The notes under the pieces are model-generated. The model saw only the letters and a program-made list of their open reading frames with translations, was not told where the DNA came from and made no database searches. Below are positions 61,024-64,000 of a stretch of 64,000 nt of DNA, piece by piece. Every line of letters starts with the position of its first letter. The stretch's first letter is position 1. The position numbers and the translations under genes were made by a program. This DNA comes from UBA1258 sp963643225 (GTDB lineage: Bacteria; Bacillota; Clostridia; Lachnospirales; Lachnospiraceae): NCBI GenBank assembly GCA_963643225.1, contig CAVIIX010000007.1, positions 51,633-115,632 on the forward strand, in the 5' to 3' direction.

Positions 61024-61059
61024 AAGAGCACCCACTGCCTATAGACTGTGGGTGCTCTT
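61024..61059. terminator. Hairpin between convergent genes, relative of 1734-1765
   Basis: aagagcacccac / gtgggtgctctt (61024-61035 with 61048-61059) around a 12-base loop. It shares gagcacccactgcct with the hairpin at 1734-1765. It lies between the stop codons of the RNA methyltransferase and telA and probably ends transcription from both sides. Confidence 0.7.
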
Positions 61060-61080
61060 AAACGATATGCTTTTTTATTT

Positions 61081-62265
61081 TTAATTACTCTTAAGTTCTA
61101 AAAGCTTATGCTTTAATTCGCCTTCGATTCTGCCAAGCTCTGCTTCAGCTTCCTTACGCTTCTGGGCGCCTTCAGTCTGAATCTTCATAACCTCATCGAG
61201 AGTAGAAATAAGCTGTTCATTTGTATGCTTTAAGGTTTCAATGTCTACAACACTTCTCTCAGCTTCTCTTGCAGTTTCAACAGTAGCAAGCTTCAAGGTA
61301 TCAGCATTCTTCTTTAATAAGTCATTAGTCATTTCGGTAACTGCAGACTGTGCTGCCGTTGCCTGACGACCGTGCTCAATACCAAGTGCAAGCACCATCT
61401 GGCTCTTCCAAAGAGGAATAGTGTTAATCAGGGAAGACTGAATCTTCTCAAGCATCTGTGTATCATTATTCTGTAAAAGTCTTGTCTGAGGACCCATCTG
61501 AATGGAAATCATACGAGTAAGCTCAAGATCATGAAGCTTCTTTTCGAAACGGTTGCAAAGGTTGGCAAAATCATTGTATGCCTGAGCATCTTCCTGAGCA
61601 CCAGTTTCTTCTGCTTTCTTTCTGAGTTCTTCCAGCTCAACCGTTCTGGCCTGCTCTAAGCGCTTTTTACCTGCAATGATATACATTGTAAGTTCTTTAT
61701 AATATTTCATGTTAAGGTCGTACATCTGATCATACATTGCGATGTCTTTCATAAGTACTACCTGATGATTCTCAAGTTCCTTAACAATCTTATCTACATT
61801 AGCTTCAGCCTTGGCATAGGAATTTTTCATAGTGATAAGTTCGTTTTTCTTTTTCTGGAAAATTCCAGCAATGCCCTTCTTTTCAGGCTCACCAACAGTT
61901 TTAAGCTCTGTAACTAAAGCAGCAAGGTCTTCACCGATTTCTCCTAAATCTCTTGTCTTTACGTTATTTAAAGCACTTTCAGAAAAATTAGCTATGTTCT
62001 TCTGAGCAGCTGCACCATACTGCATTACCATATTAGAATCAGTAATGTCGATTTTAGTATAAAATTCATTAACTGCCTGCTTTTCCTGTTCTGTAAGCAT
62101 ATCTTCATTAATCTGAATTGCGTTTTTGTCTCTTTCTGCCTGCTTAGCCTTTTCTTCATCTGAAGGAATAGCAGTTTCAGCAAAGGAAGACATTGATGCC
62201 GCACTTTCTTCAACACCCGAAGGATCAAGAGTTAATGTGGGCATTGCGTTATCCATTTCTGCCAT
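61081..62265 (-). CDS. telA: TelA-family toxic anion resistance protein
   Basis: A 394-aa soluble, mostly helical protein of the TelA (toxic anion resistance) family. Long coiled-coil stretches cover about 60-390, with the family segments IAMYDQMYDLNMKYYKELT and RMISIQMGPQTRLLQNNDTQ, and IPLWKSQMVLALGIEH. Members are linked to tellurite and envelope stress and are often paired with XpaC, as here (12 bases downstream of xpaC). Molecular role is unknown. Confidence 0.9.
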   Translation of the reverse strand: MAEMDNAMPTLTLDPSGVEESAASMSSFAETAIPSDEEKAKQAERDKNAIQINEDMLTEQEKQAVNEFYTKIDITDSNMVMQYGAAAQKNIANFSESALNNVKTRDLGEIGEDLAALVTELKTVGEPEKKGIAGIFQKKKNELITMKNSYAKAEANVDKIVKELENHQVVLMKDIAMYDQMYDLNMKYYKELTMYIIAGKKRLEQARTVELEELRKKAEETGAQEDAQAYNDFANLCNRFEKKLHDLELTRMISIQMGPQTRLLQNNDTQMLEKIQSSLINTIPLWKSQMVLALGIEHGRQATAAQSAVTEMTNDLLKKNADTLKLATVETAREAERSVVDIETLKHTNEQLISTLDEVMKIQTEGAQKRKEAEAELGRIEGELKHKLLELKSN

Positions 62266-62277
62266 AGTAATTCTCCT

Positions 62278-63117
62278 TTATAATGTTAATGTTATTTCAT
62301 CGCCTGTAAGACCCTCGGCCTTAAGCAAATTTTCCATTACCTTAATATCGGTAGATACATCCAAAGCTTCGTCTGCAAAAAGTGCATCAAGCTGTTTGTC
62401 AAAAGCAGCAAGTGCTGTATCCATCATATCTTCAACCTTCTCCTTGGTGCCATCAATGTTGGTGCCTGAAATGCCGGCGTCATCCATTCGGTCATAAGCG
62501 TTTAAAAGCTTTAAAGTTGTGGGAAGATAATAATTAAAGAATTTGCCAACCTGATTTTTCTTTTTGGGATGAGCAATAATATACTCTACTATTTTATCAG
62601 TTACAGACTGTAAATGCACTATCTGCTCCGATAATTTTTCATCTTCAATAGCTTCATCAAGACGCTTCATTTCCTGAATGGCAAGGTCCTTATCAACAAT
62701 CATCTTGTCTATTTCAGGATCTCCTGTCGTCTTATGCTTTTGTTCTTCCTTTACTTCCTGTTTAACAGCTTCAACCGGCTTAGCGCTCGTCTGATAATAT
62801 TTATCCTGCCTTGAAGCCTGATTTTTAGCATCATGCTCTTCAGCCTTTGCCTTATTGTAGCCTGACGCACTATATGGATTCATGTTGGTCTGACTACGCC
62901 TTTTAGTTTCTGTATATTTACTGTCTTTTTTTCCGGCCTTTGTAAGTAACGAAACAATCGCTGCCAATAATATAGCAAAAAATATTAAGCCGCCAACAAC
63001 AGACATCATGCCTCCTAAAATACCAAGTATCGATTCAAACCCGCCGGATAATGCAATTATTATTAAAATTAGAATTATAAGCTTTGAATCTCTTTTATTA
63101 TATCTTCTACTCACCAA
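62278..63117 (-). CDS. xpaC: XpaC-like protein (5-bromo-4-chloroindolyl phosphate hydrolysis family)
   Basis: A 279-aa protein with two N-terminal hydrophobic segments (about 14-34 and 37-58), a charged linker (60-130) and a helical C-terminal domain (about 130-270) with IVEYIIAHPKKKNQVGKFFN then YYLPTTLKLLNAYDRMDD, typical of XpaC. The name comes from a phosphatase phenotype; real function is unknown. Precedes telA by 12 bases, the usual pair. Upstream 63118-63465 contains no gene. Confidence 0.85.
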   Translation of the reverse strand: MVSRRYNKRDSKLIILILIIIALSGGFESILGILGGMMSVVGGLIFFAILLAAIVSLLTKAGKKDSKYTETKRRSQTNMNPYSASGYNKAKAEEHDAKNQASRQDKYYQTSAKPVEAVKQEVKEEQKHKTTGDPEIDKMIVDKDLAIQEMKRLDEAIEDEKLSEQIVHLQSVTDKIVEYIIAHPKKKNQVGKFFNYYLPTTLKLLNAYDRMDDAGISGTNIDGTKEKVEDMMDTALAAFDKQLDALFADEALDVSTDIKVMENLLKAEGLTGDEITLTL

Positions 63118-63321
63118 TAAACTCCAGTAAATAATTTTTTATATCTAGTACAATCCGCATCAAAACCTGCTCATATAATAAGTTATAATCTGCATTATTT
63201 ATAATACTTCCTATTAAGAAGTAGTGTCAAGGAATCAGCACCTTGGAAAGCTTAAGTTTATATAAATAATTTGGCAAAATAAAAGTGTTTAATTTGTTTT
63301 CAAATTTTATGCAGTAATGAA

Positions 63322-63427
63322 TGTCAATGATATTCGCAATCCGCTTAGCTACCTGCTCATATAGTATCCTTGGCACATTGTGCCTTTTTTTACCTATAGG
63401 GAATTGCAACGCAATTTTCTATAGGTA
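63322..63427. repeat. Composite intergenic repeat (family A copy 3 and family B copy 2)
   Basis: Bases 63322-63352 match 35228-35258 with one mismatch over 31 bases (family A). Bases 63366-63427 match the right part of 36132-36192 (family B): atccttggca, a tgcctttttt block and a 17-bp stem (63391-63407 with 63411-63427). The stretch 63118-63321 shows only AT-rich DNA that should contain the xpaC promoter. Confidence 0.6.
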
Positions 63428-63456
63428 AAAAAAAAGAATCACAAAATTGTGATTCT
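63427..63456 (-). terminator. Rho-independent terminator of the tRNA cluster
   Basis: A 10-bp stem agaatcacaa / ttgtgattct (63435-63444 with 63447-63456), loop aa, followed on the minus strand by eight or more T. It lies 9 bases after the tRNA-Phe gene. Confidence 0.88.
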
Positions 63457-63465
63457 AATTAATCG

Positions 63466-63538
63466 TGCCCAGTTTCGGAATCGAACCAAAGACACAGGGA
63501 TTTTCAGTCCCTTGCTCTACCAACTGAGCTAACTGGGC
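63466..63538 (-). tRNA. tRNA-Phe (GAA)
   Basis: Seventy-three bases, no encoded CCA. Acceptor stem GCCCAGT / ACTGGGC with A discriminator, anticodon loop CTGAAAA with anticodon GAA, and T-loop TTCGATT. One base separates it from the initiator tRNA. Confidence 0.96.
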
Positions 63539-63539
63539 G

Positions 63540-63613
63540 TAGCGGGAATAGGATTTGAACCTATGACCTTCGGGTTATGAGCCCGACGAGCTTCCAGACT
63601 GCTCCATCCCGCG
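63540..63613 (-). tRNA. tRNA-fMet (CAT), initiator
   Basis: Seventy-four bases without CCA. Three G:C pairs in the anticodon stem (GGGCTCATAACCC) mark it as initiator, and C1 stands opposite T72 rather than A72, still a mismatch as needed for formylation. T-arm stem is AT-rich (ATAGG / CCTAT). Confidence 0.93.
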
Positions 63614-63638
63614 ATAATCGTTACAGTCCGAAGACTAA

Positions 63639-63720
63639 TGGATGGAGGTGGATTCGAACCACCGAAGCAATTTGCAGCAGATTTACAGTCTGTCCCCTTT
63701 GGCCACTCGGGAATCCATCC
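63639..63720 (-). tRNA. tRNA-Tyr (GTA)
   Basis: Eighty-two bases with a long variable arm (CTGCAAATTGCTTC) typical of bacterial tRNA-Tyr. Acceptor GGATGGA / TCCATCC, anticodon loop CTGTAAA with GTA, T-loop TTCGAAT. No CCA encoded. Confidence 0.96.
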
Positions 63721-63764
63721 ATTTATGTAAAACTCTATTGAGTTATTACCAAGTATTTAATTGC

Positions 63765-63837
63765 TGGGGCCTACAGGGCTCGAACCTGTGACCCTCTGCT
63801 TGTAAGGCAGATGCTCTCCCAGCTGAGCTAAGATCCC
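63765..63837 (-). tRNA. tRNA-Val (TAC)
   Basis: Seventy-three bases without CCA. Anticodon loop CTTACAA with TAC. The acceptor stem GGGATCT / AGGCCCC has an A4-C69 mismatch and a U5-G68 wobble, so it is slightly weak; other arms are normal. Confidence 0.93.
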
Positions 63838-63867
63838 ACGCGATACTGTAGCAAATGCGCTACAAAA

Positions 63868-63941
63868 CGACCCAAGCGGGACTCGAACCCGCGACCTCCG
63901 CCGTGACAGGGCGGCGCTCTAACCAACTGAGCCACTAGGCC
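63868..63941 (-). tRNA. tRNA-Asp (GTC)
   Basis: Seventy-four bases without CCA. Anticodon loop CTGTCAC with GTC and the Asp-typical G discriminator. The acceptor stem GGCCTAG / TTGGGTC contains three G-U pairs. It is the first gene of the cluster visible here; 63942-64000 shows no feature. Confidence 0.95.
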
Positions 63942-64000
63942 ATACAACCTTAATGATTGAACACAAAACAGAAGAATAAATCCTTAAATAACTTCTCTAA

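Noticed and set aside
63227..63409. Sixty-codon minus-strand frame before the tRNA terminator
   Set aside because: It spans two structured repeats, has no good ribosome site and no likeness to a protein.

Overview
The window is 64 kb of low-GC Bacillota DNA, most likely from a gut or rumen member of the Lachnospiraceae. This rests on gene content rather than a phylogeny: the conserved HU-rqcP-divIC-tilS-hpt-ftsH neighbourhood, a class II galT, a TrpB2-type trpB behind a tryptophan T-box, a rubrerythrin with N-terminal rubredoxin, luxS, two hybrid histidine kinases and several intracellular glycosidases. Two runs of N (29683-29692 and 56673-56746) show it is a draft or metagenome scaffold. The sporulation genes yabP, yabQ and spoIIE, normally interleaved in the HU-ftsH cluster of spore formers, are absent, which suggests a non-sporulating lineage.

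Layout. 1-1.7 kb: Leloir galactose genes galK and galT (cut by the window edge). 1.8-11.9 kb: a tightly packed minus-strand operon of a DUF624 membrane protein, an intracellular GH13 maltodextrin hydrolase, an ABC-F protein, two hybrid histidine kinases and an AraC regulator. 12.2-17.3 kb: housekeeping cluster ftsH, hpt, tilS, divIC-like, rqcP and HU. 17.3-21.5 kb: PEGA lipoprotein, cca, ackA. 21.6-30.3 kb: surface-glycan genes, including an overlapping plus-strand operon PHP hydrolase - phosphoribosyltransferase - GT2 - DUF6020 protein. 30.3-36.2 kb: trpB with its T-box, an FKBP isomerase, a pseudouridine synthase, a two-component system and rubrerythrin. 36.2-40.7 kb: a membrane alpha/beta hydrolase with glycerate kinase, divergent from a CdaR-type activator. 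40.7-45.5 kb: activated-methyl-cycle operon (hydroxyacid dehydrogenase, mtnN, tldD, tldE, luxS). 45.6-49.3 kb: an isomerase / DUF4867 / xylulokinase sugar operon. 49.5-56.5 kb: an unusual transport operon. 56.9-61.0 kb: GH2 beta-galactosidase and an RNA methyltransferase. 61.1-63.1 kb: telA and xpaC. 63.5-63.9 kb: five tRNA genes (Asp, Val, Tyr, fMet, Phe).

The most unusual locus is the transport operon at 49482-56539. A small exported peptide, two CUT1 sugar permeases, an HlyD adaptor, a MacB-like extracytoplasmic domain protein without its usual permease core, and a lipoprotein joining a probable beta-propeller to a solute-binding domain are read together, and no ATPase is encoded nearby. 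Importer and exporter parts in one transcript do not match any system I recognise. It lies divergent from a GH2 beta-galactosidase, so glycan uptake and cleavage are probably coordinated.

A second theme is a set of structured intergenic repeats (near 1.8, 12.2, 16.5, 20.1, 35.3, 36.1 and 63.4 kb). Two copies of one hairpin differ by a compensatory base-pair change. Sigma-A-like promoters were found by eye for about a dozen units; four of them share the extended -35 block TTTTCTTGAC. No CRISPR array, prophage, insertion sequence or rRNA gene was seen.
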